64,000 bases of DNA from positions 2,728,001 through 2,792,000 of the forward strand of contig NZ_CP016895.1 in NCBI RefSeq assembly GCF_001704115.1. The letters run 5' to 3'. The notes under the pieces are model-generated. The model had not been told where the DNA came from and did no database searches. It saw nothing but the letters and a program-made list of their open reading frames with translations. The translations under genes and the position numbers were made by a program. This DNA is from Acinetobacter larvae. GTDB taxonomy: Bacteria > Pseudomonadota > Gammaproteobacteria > Pseudomonadales > Moraxellaceae. This document shows positions 40,072-49,558 of the stretch, piece after piece (position 1 is the first letter of the stretch; each line of letters begins with the position of its first letter).

Positions 40072-41196
40072 ATGCATATCGCCATCATTGGTGCAGGGAT
40101 CTCTGGTCTTCTCTGTGCATTCGAGTTTCTAGAACAAGGCTGTCATGTCAGCCTCTATGATCAACAACATTTCGGTCGCGCAGCTTCTTGGGCGGGTGGC
40201 GGAATTTTATCGCCTATGTATCCTTGGCGTTATCCAGATGCAGTCAATCAACTGGCACGTCATGGCAAAGCGTTATATCAACACTATAATGCGCAACTCT
40301 TGCCACAGACGGCTATCGATTTTGAGATTGAACATAGCGGTATGCTCATTTTTGATGCAGATGACTTTGCCATTGGGCAAGCCTATGCTGAAAAATACCA
40401 AGACCCAATGCAACGCTGTCAACATGTCCAAAGCGAGCAGTTACAACGCATCAACCCTCGTCTTGCAGCAACATGGCAACAAGCGCTTTATTTCCCAGCA
40501 TTGTCCAATATCCGCAACCCGCGCGTTTTACAATCGCTGCAAGCATATGTACAGCAACATCCCCGCGCACAGGTCTATCCCCAACACACCATCCAGCAAT
40601 TTAAAATGCGGGGGCAGCGCATAGACGCTGCAATCACGCAGCACAATGAACAGATCTATGCCGATCACTTTGTTTTAGCAACTGGTGCATGGTCTGCCGA
40701 ATGGGAACAACAACTACGCTGTCATATTCCTGTTGCGCCAGTACAAGGTCAGATGCTGTTATTTAAAACGCCTGCACACTGGTTACCGACCATGTGTATG
40801 AATGACGTGATGTATCTGATTCCACGACGCGATGGGCATATTGTTTGCGGCTCCAGTGTACGACATTGCGGTTTTGACACCCGTCCAGATACCCATATCT
40901 CGGCAAAAATTTATGCAGCAAGCATTGCCATGGTGCCAGAATTGGCGCATTTCCCAATCATCAAACAATGGGCGGGTCTAAGACCGGGTTCACCAGACGG
41001 TATTCCATATATCGGTGCAATGCCTGAAATTGACAACCTATGGGCTAACTTTGGACATTATCGTAATGGCTTATGTATGGGACCCGCTGCAGCACGTTTA
41101 CTGCGACAATTGCTCTTGGCACAACAGCCCTTTATCGATCCCAGTGCCTATAGCACCACACGACTTCATATCGATCAACAACATATTGCCAGCTAA
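40072..41196 (+). CDS. thiO: FAD-dependent glycine oxidase ThiO-like amino-acid oxidase
   Basis: 374 residues of the DAO family. The N-terminal Rossmann motif is IAIIGAGISGLLCAFEFLEQ. SWAGGGILSPMYPWRYPD, FVLATGAWSAEW, VAPVQGQML and WAGLRPGSPDGIPYIG follow, with a C-terminal HYRNGLCMGPAAARLL. In thiamine synthesis ThiO makes dehydroglycine from glycine for the thiazole ring. No thi genes adjoin here, so another amine substrate remains possible. It is followed by the SDR gene 81 bp later. Confidence 0.88.
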   Translation: MHIAIIGAGISGLLCAFEFLEQGCHVSLYDQQHFGRAASWAGGGILSPMYPWRYPDAVNQLARHGKALYQHYNAQLLPQTAIDFEIEHSGMLIFDADDFAIGQAYAEKYQDPMQRCQHVQSEQLQRINPRLAATWQQALYFPALSNIRNPRVLQSLQAYVQQHPRAQVYPQHTIQQFKMRGQRIDAAITQHNEQIYADHFVLATGAWSAEWEQQLRCHIPVAPVQGQMLLFKTPAHWLPTMCMNDVMYLIPRRDGHIVCGSSVRHCGFDTRPDTHISAKIYAASIAMVPELAHFPIIKQWAGLRPGSPDGIPYIGAMPEIDNLWANFGHYRNGLCMGPAAARLLRQLLLAQQPFIDPSAYSTTRLHIDQQHIAS

Positions 41197-41277
41197 AGTA
41201 GTTGAAACACTTGACCTCAACTTAACTTGAGCTTGTAGGCTATGGATTTGGTGATCTTATAGCGCGTAGAAATAGGT

Positions 41278-42030
41278 ATGTCAGAACAACTTGCCGCACG
41301 AAATTTTGTCATTTATGGCGTGAGCCGTGGTCTGGGTAAAGCCCTTGTTGAGTCTATTCCCAGACCACATGATCAGGTCTATGGCATTGCCCGAACCGCG
41401 CCACGTTTAAAGCGTCCTATACAATGGATTGCGGCAGATTTGGCGCACGCTCAAACCAGTGTTTTACAAGTCAAACAACAGATACAAAATCAGACGATTG
41501 ATGTGCTGATCTATAATGTCGGTATTTGGGAACACAATGCATTTTCGTCAGATTATGACTTCGAACACTTACAAGCCGATGAAATCCAAATGATGTTACA
41601 GACCAATATCAATGCCTGTATTTTGCATATACAAGCGCTATTGGAAAACCTACGTCACTCCAGCAATGCCAAAATTATTTTGATTGGTTCAACCTGGGGG
41701 GTCGACAATCACAATGGTCACGAATTGGTATTCTCTGCCTGTAAATATGCACTACGTGGTATTGCACAGTCACTACGCGAAATCCTCCGAAGAGATGCTA
41801 TTGCGGTCACAGTGCTCAACTTAGGCTACCTTGCCAGCACAGATCAGCCCATGACCGACCATGCAGCCTCCGCAGAGCATGACATTGCACCTGATCAGGA
41901 TGACCATCATCAACAAGCACTTATTCCACTACAAGATGTCATTCATGCCGTGAACTTTATCTTAGCCACCAGCTCATATAGCTGTGTCAAAGAAATTTTA
42001 ATGCCTGCCATGCAAGATCGTAATGTCTAA
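41278..42030 (+). CDS. SDR-fold protein with Phe in place of the catalytic Tyr
   Basis: 250 residues with a short-chain dehydrogenase Rossmann fold. The cofactor loop is YGVSRGLGKAL (13-23), AADLAH binds adenine, YNVG (79-82) replaces NNAG, and N110 and S138 (IGSTWG) are in place. The normal Y-x-x-x-K reads F152-S-A-C-K156, so the catalytic Tyr is missing. It is either a non-catalytic cofactor-binding protein or uses other chemistry. A His/Asp-rich insertion (about 195-211) precedes the C-terminal helix. Function not recognised. Confidence 0.85.
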   Translation: MSEQLAARNFVIYGVSRGLGKALVESIPRPHDQVYGIARTAPRLKRPIQWIAADLAHAQTSVLQVKQQIQNQTIDVLIYNVGIWEHNAFSSDYDFEHLQADEIQMMLQTNINACILHIQALLENLRHSSNAKIILIGSTWGVDNHNGHELVFSACKYALRGIAQSLREILRRDAIAVTVLNLGYLASTDQPMTDHAASAEHDIAPDQDDHHQQALIPLQDVIHAVNFILATSSYSCVKEILMPAMQDRNV

Positions 42031-42115
42031 GCACAAAGCAACACAGCACTGCCGTCTATGCGCATCTATAATATCCCCCAGCAGGCTTTGTACTGGAACG
42101 GCGGTTTTATTTAAG

Positions 42116-42142
42116 CCTCGTTTTATACACGAGGTTTTTTAT
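42116..42142 (+). terminator. terminator after the SDR gene
   Basis: CCTCGT (42116-42121) and ACGAGG (42129-42134) form a 6-bp stem followed by TTTTTTATTT. Confidence 0.85.
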
Positions 42143-42292
42143 TTATACTTAGATATATTGCAGTAAGATTTTGTTTTTAAAAACATATTATAAGAATAAC
42201 CGTAAAAATAGAGATGCCTTAAGCTTCGCTTCAGTTTTATTGTGCTTAATCACGTCATCTTGCGCCTGACGCTATTCGGGATCTCTATAAAA

Positions 42293-43045
42293 ATGGATCT
42301 AAAACATCATAATCAGCAACGACTACAACAAAAATATCTATACCACGATGTTGTACTACTCAGCATCAGCGCCTTGGCTTTATATTATTTTGATCCGATT
42401 GGCGGCTGGTTAGACCGCCTATTCATTACGCCATGGATTGCACCGCAAGGGTTTTTCCCTTACCAACAAAATTGGTATCTACGTGATATTCAACATGACT
42501 TATTTAAGAAAATCCTGATTGGCTGTTATAGCGTATTTCTGATCTTGTGGCTCATCTCATTTCGCTCACCACGTTTCGCCGCACAACGCTGGCACTATGC
42601 CTATATGTTTTTTGGCGCTGCCCTCTCTACCGCCGTGATCGGTTTGCTCAAAGCTTTTTCTGTACATGACTGCCCATGGAATATGCTGCAAAGTAGCCCC
42701 CAAGGCTGGGTGTGGCATTTACAGGGCATCAAAGGGCAATGCTTCCCGGGTGGGCATGCCAGTACGGGATTTGCCATGATGACTGGCTATTTTGTCTATC
42801 GACTACAACAGCCCAAACGTGCCCAATTCTTTCTTTGGCTCGGTTTAGCCCTTGGTTTTATGCTCGGTTGGGGGCAGATGATGCGTGGTGCGCACTTTCT
42901 CAGTCATAATTTATGGAGCGCATGGATCATTTACGCTTTACACAGTGGTTTGCAAATGAGCGACATGTGCTGGCGTTATTTTTCGCGTATCGGCAGACTG
43001 GCGTCAATAGGGCAAAAAAGCATATTAAACAAAAAAAATCATTGA
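42293..43045 (+). CDS. membrane PAP2-superfamily phosphatase, variant motif type
   Basis: 250 residues, about five to six TM segments. The phosphatase motifs are the variant set: K120-x6-C127-P-W, F-P-G-G-H155-A-S and R198-G-A-H201-F-L-S-H205, in place of K-x6-R-P, P-S-G-H and S-R-x5-H-x3-D. I recall a recognised bacterial membrane subgroup with the same CPW/RGAHFLSH wording. Likely acts on a lipid phosphate on the periplasmic face; the substrate is unknown. ATG 42293 was chosen over a GTG at 42242 that has no signal. The next gene, 195 bp on, is the kinase-fold gene, and pmrCAB follows convergently. Confidence 0.82.
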   Translation: MDLKHHNQQRLQQKYLYHDVVLLSISALALYYFDPIGGWLDRLFITPWIAPQGFFPYQQNWYLRDIQHDLFKKILIGCYSVFLILWLISFRSPRFAAQRWHYAYMFFGAALSTAVIGLLKAFSVHDCPWNMLQSSPQGWVWHLQGIKGQCFPGGHASTGFAMMTGYFVYRLQQPKRAQFFLWLGLALGFMLGWGQMMRGAHFLSHNLWSAWIIYALHSGLQMSDMCWRYFSRIGRLASIGQKSILNKKNH

Positions 43046-43240
43046 AATAATAAAAGAAAAATCAAAAAACTGATCGATGTCCTGTATGATAAAATGCGCT
43101 TTAGACAACAGTCCTCATATGATTATGTCTGATACCATACGGTTCGTTTTGGATATTCTAGTCTACAACATACCTTGATTCAATTTGCTTTGAAGCAGCA
43201 CATTCAATCGTGCTGTTTGCTATACATGAGTTGCTACCGC

Positions 43241-44053
43241 ATGAATAATTTCAGTGTATTTCTTCAGGAATCACTCGCCAAACAGCAAGATAATATTCAG
43301 TCTTATACCGTTGCTACACAGAAAGTCTGGTTAAAGAAAGCGACTGCACGACACTCAACTTGGATTTATACGCCGCTACGCTGGCTCGCACGTTTATTTA
43401 AACTCAATGCCCTGACCCCAATTCCCAATCTCGGCGGTACGCAAGCGATTCAATGTGAAATTCAACGTATTGAAGCTCTCAAAGCTCTGGGGGTTTCGGT
43501 CCCGCAAATCTTGGCAACGCAGCCAGAAGGCTTGCTCACCCTAGACGCGGGGCAGCAATATGGCTTACCCATGTATCAACTCGATCAAACGCTGGCACAA
43601 TGCCCAGACCCCGTTAAAAAATTTCAATATTTTCGTTATGCTTTAGACGCGATCCAGCACATCCACAATCAAAATAGTTACTTAAGTGAAGCTTTTGCGC
43701 GTAATATTTTGGTTGATGAGCAGTTTCATTTTATTTTCATTGACTTTGAGACAGATCCAGGTCGTGTACTGGATATTGCAACCTGTCAGGCTCGAGACTG
43801 GTTATGCTTTTTATTTTCGACAGTCCGCGCTTTTGATGAACAAGAACTACAACAGGTTAGTGAAATGATTTGCACCTGCGTACAAAACCATCCTGCGGTC
43901 TATCAGCATATACGGGATGTCGGCAATAAACTGCGTTGGGCCAATCGTTTTAACTTTAAGCGTATTGGTCATGATGGGCAGCGTATTCAACAATGTTTAC
44001 TATTCTTTCAAATCCTTGAGAAATATCGTCCATCACAATTGCCCACGGCTTAA
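43241..44053 (+). CDS. kinase-fold protein (WaaP/RIO-like), altered catalytic loop
   Basis: 270 residues. The pattern of a small protein or sugar kinase fold is visible: a VWLKKA strand with Lys (K32/K33), a helix with E73 (CEIQRIEALKALGV), and a hinge. A catalytic-loop equivalent reads YLSEAFARNILVDE (147-160), with Asn N155 and a DFG-like IDFE at 167-170. The position of the catalytic Asp appears to be E150. KdkA/WaaP-type LPS kinases have this general plan, so an envelope substrate is possible, but family membership is only suggested. Start ATG 43241; an in-frame ATG exists at 43226. Confidence 0.6.
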   Translation: MNNFSVFLQESLAKQQDNIQSYTVATQKVWLKKATARHSTWIYTPLRWLARLFKLNALTPIPNLGGTQAIQCEIQRIEALKALGVSVPQILATQPEGLLTLDAGQQYGLPMYQLDQTLAQCPDPVKKFQYFRYALDAIQHIHNQNSYLSEAFARNILVDEQFHFIFIDFETDPGRVLDIATCQARDWLCFLFSTVRAFDEQELQQVSEMICTCVQNHPAVYQHIRDVGNKLRWANRFNFKRIGHDGQRIQQCLLFFQILEKYRPSQLPTA

Positions 44054-44154
44054 AATAACAGCTGTTCTCTCCAGCAGACTGAGCTCAAGCAGCGCAAACA
44101 TCTCAGCTCAATCTCTGCCGAAGAGCAATGTTGATGTTGCTATAGACTGAGACA

Positions 44155-45519
44155 TTATGCCGTGGGATTGGATGAGCTGCTGTTGGGCACGCTCTGATCT
44201 AACATAGGCAGATCCACTTGTACCCTTAAACCGCCTAATTCACCACTACGCCCCAGTTCTAAACGCCCGCCCAGTTGCTGAATGGCAGCATCTACAATGG
44301 CCAAACCCAATCCACTGCCAACCGCCACATGATGATGGACACGATAAAAACGTTTTAATACTTTTTCATATAATGCCTCAGGCAAGCCAGGTCCACTGTC
44401 TTCAATCACAATACGGGCTACAGATTCTGGTCCGGGTCCTACGGCAATATTGATAATACCCGCTTGTGGGGTATATTTAATGGCATTGTCTAATAGATTA
44501 TAGACAATAGAATGCACCGAATATTCCACACTATGCAGCATGACATCTTGATTTTGTGTCCACCCCATATCGATATCTTTTTGCATGGCTAAATGGATTA
44601 ATTGTTCCATGCACTGTAATACCACGCCATTGACCTTAAAATCGCTGCATTGCGCTAATAGATCAAAAGCAGCATCTTGTTTTGCCAATAACAATAATTG
44701 ACTCACCAAATGTTGAATACGCGCTAAGCCCTGACTGAGTTTATCGAGATTATGATGGTCTGCGTTTTCATTTAATAAAATTTGGATCTGCAAATTTAAT
44801 GCGGTAATCGGGGTACGTAATTCATGTGCAGCATCGGCAATAAACTGACGTTGTTCTTGTTGGGCACTAGAAATCCGTGCAAATAAATAGTTCATTTCCT
44901 GAATGGTGGGCAGCAGTTCTTGTGGATAATGCTGATCTTGAATCGGTTCTAGATCATTGGAACTACGTTGTGCTAAATCCATTTTAAAATCATCTAATGG
45001 TCTAAAATTACGCCGTACAATCCAGACCATTCCCAACAGCGCCAAAGGGAAAATCATCAGATATGGTAACAACATACTGCCTGCCAAACGCCATGCTAAA
45101 TTTTGTCGCGTCTCGACTTGTTGACTGATCTGAATCTGATATTCTGCTGTTGGAATAATATAGCTAATCCATTGCTCATTGGCACTCTCATGCCAGTAAA
45201 AACCAGCCTGACGCTGTGCTGCTAAAAGTAAATTCTGTCCATCAGTGGTATGATGTAAATCACGGTCACCATAGGCCCAAACATCTACCAATAAATCTTG
45301 TTCCCGATAGTGTTTATTCTCATCATAATGACTACGCATGGGTCTTAAATTGAGCGAGACACGCTGTGCTAAATACACCATTTGCGCATCTAATATTTCA
45401 TTAATTTCATTGAGTGCAATCCGATAAGACGTAAACAATGAAATCGCACCCAAAATTAAACTAAACAAAGAAGTATATAAAATTAAACGACGCTTTAAGG
45501 AATAATGTTGTCTGGGCAT
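44155..45519 (-). CDS. pmrB: PmrB sensor histidine kinase
   Basis: 454 residues: TM1 about 11-32, a periplasmic sensor of about 110 residues, TM2 about 144-168, HAMP-like linker, H232 in ADAAHELRTPITALN. N box NLLDNAIKYTP, G boxes EDSGPGLP and GSGLGLAIV. In Acinetobacter PmrB phosphorylates PmrA in response to low pH, iron or polymyxins. Substitutions in this gene are the common chromosomal route to colistin resistance, but nothing here shows that this copy is altered. Last gene of pmrCAB. Confidence 0.95.
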   Translation of the reverse strand: MPRQHYSLKRRLILYTSLFSLILGAISLFTSYRIALNEINEILDAQMVYLAQRVSLNLRPMRSHYDENKHYREQDLLVDVWAYGDRDLHHTTDGQNLLLAAQRQAGFYWHESANEQWISYIIPTAEYQIQISQQVETRQNLAWRLAGSMLLPYLMIFPLALLGMVWIVRRNFRPLDDFKMDLAQRSSNDLEPIQDQHYPQELLPTIQEMNYLFARISSAQQEQRQFIADAAHELRTPITALNLQIQILLNENADHHNLDKLSQGLARIQHLVSQLLLLAKQDAAFDLLAQCSDFKVNGVVLQCMEQLIHLAMQKDIDMGWTQNQDVMLHSVEYSVHSIVYNLLDNAIKYTPQAGIINIAVGPGPESVARIVIEDSGPGLPEALYEKVLKRFYRVHHHVAVGSGLGLAIVDAAIQQLGGRLELGRSGELGGLRVQVDLPMLDQSVPNSSSSNPTA

Positions 45520-45533
45520 GACATGAAACCATC

Positions 45534-46214
45534 CTATGCTTGGGTGCTCAGACCCAGTCTATAACCTAAGCCACGAATGGTTCGTATAAAGTTTTTACCG
45601 AGTTTGACACGTAAATGATGCACATAAACTTCTATGGTATTGCTGTTGATTTCACTATCAAACGCATACAGCTTATCTTCTAAATCTGTCTTAGAAAATA
45701 TTTTATTGGGATGTGTCATCAATGGAATCAGAATTGCCCATTCACGATTTGATAATTCCAACGGCTCACCTCGCCACAAAGCAAGGTGTTGTTCAACATC
45801 TAATTCTAAATCACCACGCTTCAGTTTCTCTGGTTGTGTGGTGCGATAGGCATCACTACGACGCAACAATGCCATAATACGCGCAAACAGTTCATCAAAT
45901 GCATAAGGCTTAACCAGATAATCATCGGCACCTTGGTTTAAACCAGCCACCCGATTATGCACCTGATCCCGTGCTGAAATAATCAGCACGGGCAAGTGAT
46001 GTGCTTTTTGCCGAATTTGCTTTAATACCTGCATGCCATCCATTAAAGGCAAACCTAAATCCAGCAACACCAAATCAAACTCTTGCTGTGCAACATGCTT
46101 TAAACCATCCAGACCATTATTTACCCAGACGACTTCAAATTGCTGTAATCGCAATAAAGTCATTGTCGACTCAGCAATCATAAAGTCATCTTCTATCATT
46201 AATATTCTGGTCAT
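45534..46214 (-). CDS. pmrA: PmrA response regulator
   Basis: 226 residues, OmpR family. Receiver with D9-D10, phospho-acceptor D52 (LLDLGLPLMDGMQVLKQIR) and the Lys in LVKPYAFDEL. C-terminal winged helix with ELSNREWAILIPLM, NTIEVYVHHLRVKLG and IRTIRGLGYRLG. It closely resembles the A. baumannii protein. ATG 46214 is preferred over a TTG six bases upstream. The gene starts just beyond the eptA stop, so it is coupled to it. It activates eptA through the PmrA box at 47937. Confidence 0.96.
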   Translation of the reverse strand: MTRILMIEDDFMIAESTMTLLRLQQFEVVWVNNGLDGLKHVAQQEFDLVLLDLGLPLMDGMQVLKQIRQKAHHLPVLIISARDQVHNRVAGLNQGADDYLVKPYAFDELFARIMALLRRSDAYRTTQPEKLKRGDLELDVEQHLALWRGEPLELSNREWAILIPLMTHPNKIFSKTDLEDKLYAFDSEINSNTIEVYVHHLRVKLGKNFIRTIRGLGYRLGLSTQA

Positions 46215-46221
46215 GTGCAAT

Positions 46222-47892
46222 TTACCCTGATTCAGTTGTGGAGCACTGCTGCATTAAGTCGAAATGACGATCAATCACTTTAGACTCAATATTTAATAAG
46301 CTTAATGTCGTTGGAAATAAATTATCCTGACTGACTGCATGGTCTTTGAGTTTCTGCAAACAACCATACTGCCCTGGATTGCTCTGCTGCCAATTCGATG
46401 AAAACCATATCAACATTGGAATATGGGTTTGTTGACTGGGTGAGAAACGATACGGCGCACCATGTAAGTACATGCCTTTTTCTCCTGTCGATTCTCCATG
46501 ATCTGATAAATACCATAATGCGGTCTGATGACTCGACTGCTGTTTTAAGACCTCAATCAACTGATTCAAAATATAATCGGTATAGTAAATGGTATTATCA
46601 TAACTGTTCAGCAACTGTTGACGACTACAGCCCTGAATTGCATTAGTATCACAGGTCGGCTTAAATTTTCTAAACGCTGGTGGTATACGTTTATAATAAG
46701 CGGGTCCATGACTCCCCAGCTGATGTAAAACCAGCAACCGCGGTTGCGTATCATCTATAGCGATCTGTTTTAAATAATCTGTCAGACTATCGATTAAAAT
46801 ACCATCCAAACACTCTTTGCCCTGACACCATTTCTGTGTAATGGCAGCAGGAATCACATAGCGTTCTACGCGATCACAGGTTCCTTTACACCCCGAGTTA
46901 TTGTCGATCCAAGTCACTTTATAACCAGCACGTTGCGCAATATCTAATAAGCCTTCTCGATGACTGGCTAATTGTTCATCATATTCTACCCGTGGCATTC
47001 CTGAAAACATACAGGGCACCGATACTGCTGTTGCAGTACCACAAGAACTGGCTTGGCTGAAATTGATTAAATCCGTTTGTGCTGCCAATAATGGATTGGT
47101 GTCTTGAGCATAACCATTTAGAGAAAAACTTTCTGCCCGTGCTGTTTCACCCACCACGATGACCAGTAATTTGGCTTTTTGCCCAGCAACTACTTTTTGC
47201 AATAGATGAGCATCTAGCCCATAGCGCAATAGAGGCTGGTTTTTTTGTGGTATTTTATGTTTTATATAAGAATAACTGGCTGCAATAGTATTTTGCGGTG
47301 AAATTAATCCTTTTAAACTGCGATGCTCACGAAAGATCGCGGCATAATCGACATAAAAAATAAATAACAGCGCCAAAATACATGCCAATGATAGCAAAGC
47401 ATTGACAAGCTTATGCCGCACGATTTGTAGATAAGTCTGTTCTTTAATACTCACCATGAACAGAAGTAATAAAATCGGCAATAACACCATCAAGAGAAAC
47501 CAACCAATTAAGCGCCACGACAAAAGATCTCGTGCTTCGGTATGGTCGGTTTGCATAATATTCTGAATTTGATCTGCGCTAATAACGATACCCAGTGAGC
47601 TCACAAAATAAGCACTCAACCCAGCAAGCAGCAATAAAATCACCGCAAGCCATTTAAAACTGCGACGCCATTGTAGGAACTGAAAAATAAAATTATAGAA
47701 AGCAACAAGAATGACTACTGTTGCCGCAATAAATAGATAAGCTTTGATGCCTTGATAAGGTGTTAAAGCATAAACATGCTGAAAAAAAGTTAAATTCAAT
47801 ACACCAGCAATCCAGATGGCTAAAATCAAATTCAGGCTTCCCAACGACAGTGTAATGCGCTTATTTTGCCTTTTTTGTAGGTTTTTTTGCAT
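46222..47892 (-). CDS. eptA: lipid A phosphoethanolamine transferase EptA (PmrC)
   Basis: 556 residues. Five N-terminal TM helices (about 1-190) are followed by a periplasmic alkaline-phosphatase-like domain. Zinc and catalytic motifs: VVVGETARAESFSLNGY, SSCGTATAVSVPCMFSG with the nucleophilic Thr, IDNNSGCKGTCDR, LYLSDHGESTGEKG-type segment and YLHGAP. It transfers phosphoethanolamine from phosphatidylethanolamine to lipid A, reducing polymyxin binding. ATG 47892 was chosen because an upstream TTG in frame would place the promoter -10 inside the gene. First gene of pmrCAB. Confidence 0.97.
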   Translation of the reverse strand: MQKNLQKRQNKRITLSLGSLNLILAIWIAGVLNLTFFQHVYALTPYQGIKAYLFIAATVVILVAFYNFIFQFLQWRRSFKWLAVILLLLAGLSAYFVSSLGIVISADQIQNIMQTDHTEARDLLSWRLIGWFLLMVLLPILLLLFMVSIKEQTYLQIVRHKLVNALLSLACILALLFIFYVDYAAIFREHRSLKGLISPQNTIAASYSYIKHKIPQKNQPLLRYGLDAHLLQKVVAGQKAKLLVIVVGETARAESFSLNGYAQDTNPLLAAQTDLINFSQASSCGTATAVSVPCMFSGMPRVEYDEQLASHREGLLDIAQRAGYKVTWIDNNSGCKGTCDRVERYVIPAAITQKWCQGKECLDGILIDSLTDYLKQIAIDDTQPRLLVLHQLGSHGPAYYKRIPPAFRKFKPTCDTNAIQGCSRQQLLNSYDNTIYYTDYILNQLIEVLKQQSSHQTALWYLSDHGESTGEKGMYLHGAPYRFSPSQQTHIPMLIWFSSNWQQSNPGQYGCLQKLKDHAVSQDNLFPTTLSLLNIESKVIDRHFDLMQQCSTTESG

Positions 47893-47920
47893 AATTGAGA
47901 TCAATTCTTTAAACAGAATA

Positions 47921-47953
47921 AATATAGACAATCAAACTTAAAAAAGACTTAAG
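47921..47953 (-). promoter_or_regulatory. PmrA box and -10 of the pmrCAB promoter
   Basis: On the minus strand CTTAAG-TCTTT-TTTAAG (47953 to 47937) matches the PmrA consensus HTTAAG-N5-HTTAAG exactly. TATATT (47926 to 47921) lies 10 nt downstream, so the second half-site occupies the -35 region as in other PmrA promoters. The start codon is 28 bp further on. Confidence 0.88.
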
Positions 47954-48141
47954 ATTGCCGTATTCACTTGTTGTATTGTTAAATGTTGATGTTGGTCTAT
48001 TTATTCTGGTTTTTTACTTTGAATCCTTAGACCAACTTTATTTGAGCGCACTTAATATATTGAATAACTTATCTTTTATATAGAGATTTAAAACTGTTTC
48101 CAGTATTTAAATGCATAATTTACAACCTTTAAATACGCATG

Positions 48142-49467
48142 TTATTTTTTCCAATCTGTTTTTTCCTGCCCGTGTTTCCGACCTGTTTTTCCTGTTTGAG
48201 CAAACCAGTTATAAATGGGCCACAACAATACGATTCCGAGCAAGCTAATCAGCGTTAAATAATCTTGATAGCCCAGTAAATCGCCCAGCATGCCGCTTAG
48301 ACTATATAAAGCACCACTGACCAATGCCATGATAGAAACTTGTAAGCTAAAATCGGTAGCAGCATACTGTTTACGGCTATAACGCATCACCAAAGTCAGT
48401 ACCACCACCAACAACATGGCTGAAAATAAATCCTCCAATGCATTGAGAATATAAATCCACAGTGGTGCGATATGCTGTTTCTGTTCATAACACGCCGCTA
48501 AGTAAACAAAAGCAGCCAAGCTGGCTAACTTTAAAACAGAGAACAACAATAAAGCCCAACGTCGCCCTAAATACTGTACTCCTAGACTTCCCAATAATGC
48601 ACCGACTAATGCTGCCGCAGCACCAAACATAGTGATATAAATCCCTATCTGACTCAGGCTTAAACCTAAATCAACCAATAATGGTTTTAAAATTGGTCCC
48701 GACAAACCATCTGTCACTTTCATACTGAGTAGAACCCAAAACCAAGCCCATAAGATCGGGTGATGCCGAAAATATGCCCAATAAGCTTTTATGGCATAGA
48801 ATAGGGTTGTGTTCGCAATGGGCGAATTAGGCTTTTGCCTCAGCTGCGTTTTGTTTTGATGTTCTTTTTCTTTATACCTTAGAATCGGGATACTGTTGAA
48901 CAGCACCAAGGCTGCCAATAATAAAAAACTCCATTGCCAGTTTAACCAGTCCAGCATCCATAAAATAACTCCGCCCCCAACGATAAAGCCCAAACGTGAA
49001 CCGATCACTTGCAGCATATTGCCCCAGTGCATATTGTCGGAGCACAAGCTATGTACAGCCAATGCATCGGTTGCAATATCTTGGGTTGCACCCAAACTAT
49101 TGAGGCAGAGCAGCGCAATAAAAAATACCAAAAGCAAATGCGTCTGATACAACTGAGCGATGGGGAAAAAGGCCAAAGCCGTCAAGAGCAGCACACTACT
49201 CAACTGCGTGACTAAAATCCAACTTCGATAATGCCCATAACGATTTGAGCCATAACGATCGACCCACGGCGCCCATAATGCTTTAATTGCCCAAGGCAAC
49301 ATTAATACACCAAAACCACCAATATGAGCCAAAGAAACCCCTTCATAGCGTAAAATCACAGGCAATGCGTGGGTCATAAAGCCCACGGGCAACCCTTGTG
49401 CCCAATACAAACTAAACAGTAAGACATACAGTGATGCATGTTGCAATTGCGTTGAGCTGGGTTGCAC
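48142..49467 (-). CDS. AmpG-like MFS transporter
   Basis: 441 residues, about 12 TM helices, of the AmpG/PAT-type major facilitator branch. LYWAQGLPVGFMTHALPVILR in TM1 and LPWAIKALWAPWVDRYG are the branch signatures. NSLGATQDIATDALAV (TM4) is strongly AmpG-like. E. coli AmpG imports anhydromuropeptides for peptidoglycan recycling; this protein may do so or carry a related solute. It is divergent from the acyltransferase gene. The C-terminal tail is Lys/Thr-rich and cytosolic. Confidence 0.85.
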   Translation of the reverse strand: MQPSSTQLQHASLYVLLFSLYWAQGLPVGFMTHALPVILRYEGVSLAHIGGFGVLMLPWAIKALWAPWVDRYGSNRYGHYRSWILVTQLSSVLLLTALAFFPIAQLYQTHLLLVFFIALLCLNSLGATQDIATDALAVHSLCSDNMHWGNMLQVIGSRLGFIVGGGVILWMLDWLNWQWSFLLLAALVLFNSIPILRYKEKEHQNKTQLRQKPNSPIANTTLFYAIKAYWAYFRHHPILWAWFWVLLSMKVTDGLSGPILKPLLVDLGLSLSQIGIYITMFGAAAALVGALLGSLGVQYLGRRWALLLFSVLKLASLAAFVYLAACYEQKQHIAPLWIYILNALEDLFSAMLLVVVLTLVMRYSRKQYAATDFSLQVSIMALVSGALYSLSGMLGDLLGYQDYLTLISLLGIVLLWPIYNWFAQTGKTGRKHGQEKTDWKK

Positions 49468-49558
49468 AGCTTTCCCCTATCTTGATTTACGCTTCATCAT
49501 GATCTGCAATTGCTAGATCGAAAGGACTGAATTATGCTGTAGCGCTTTACCGATCACA

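Noticed and set aside
47893-47931. TTG start at 47931 for eptA
   Set aside because: It would include the promoter -10 within the gene; ATG 47892 gives the expected N-terminus.
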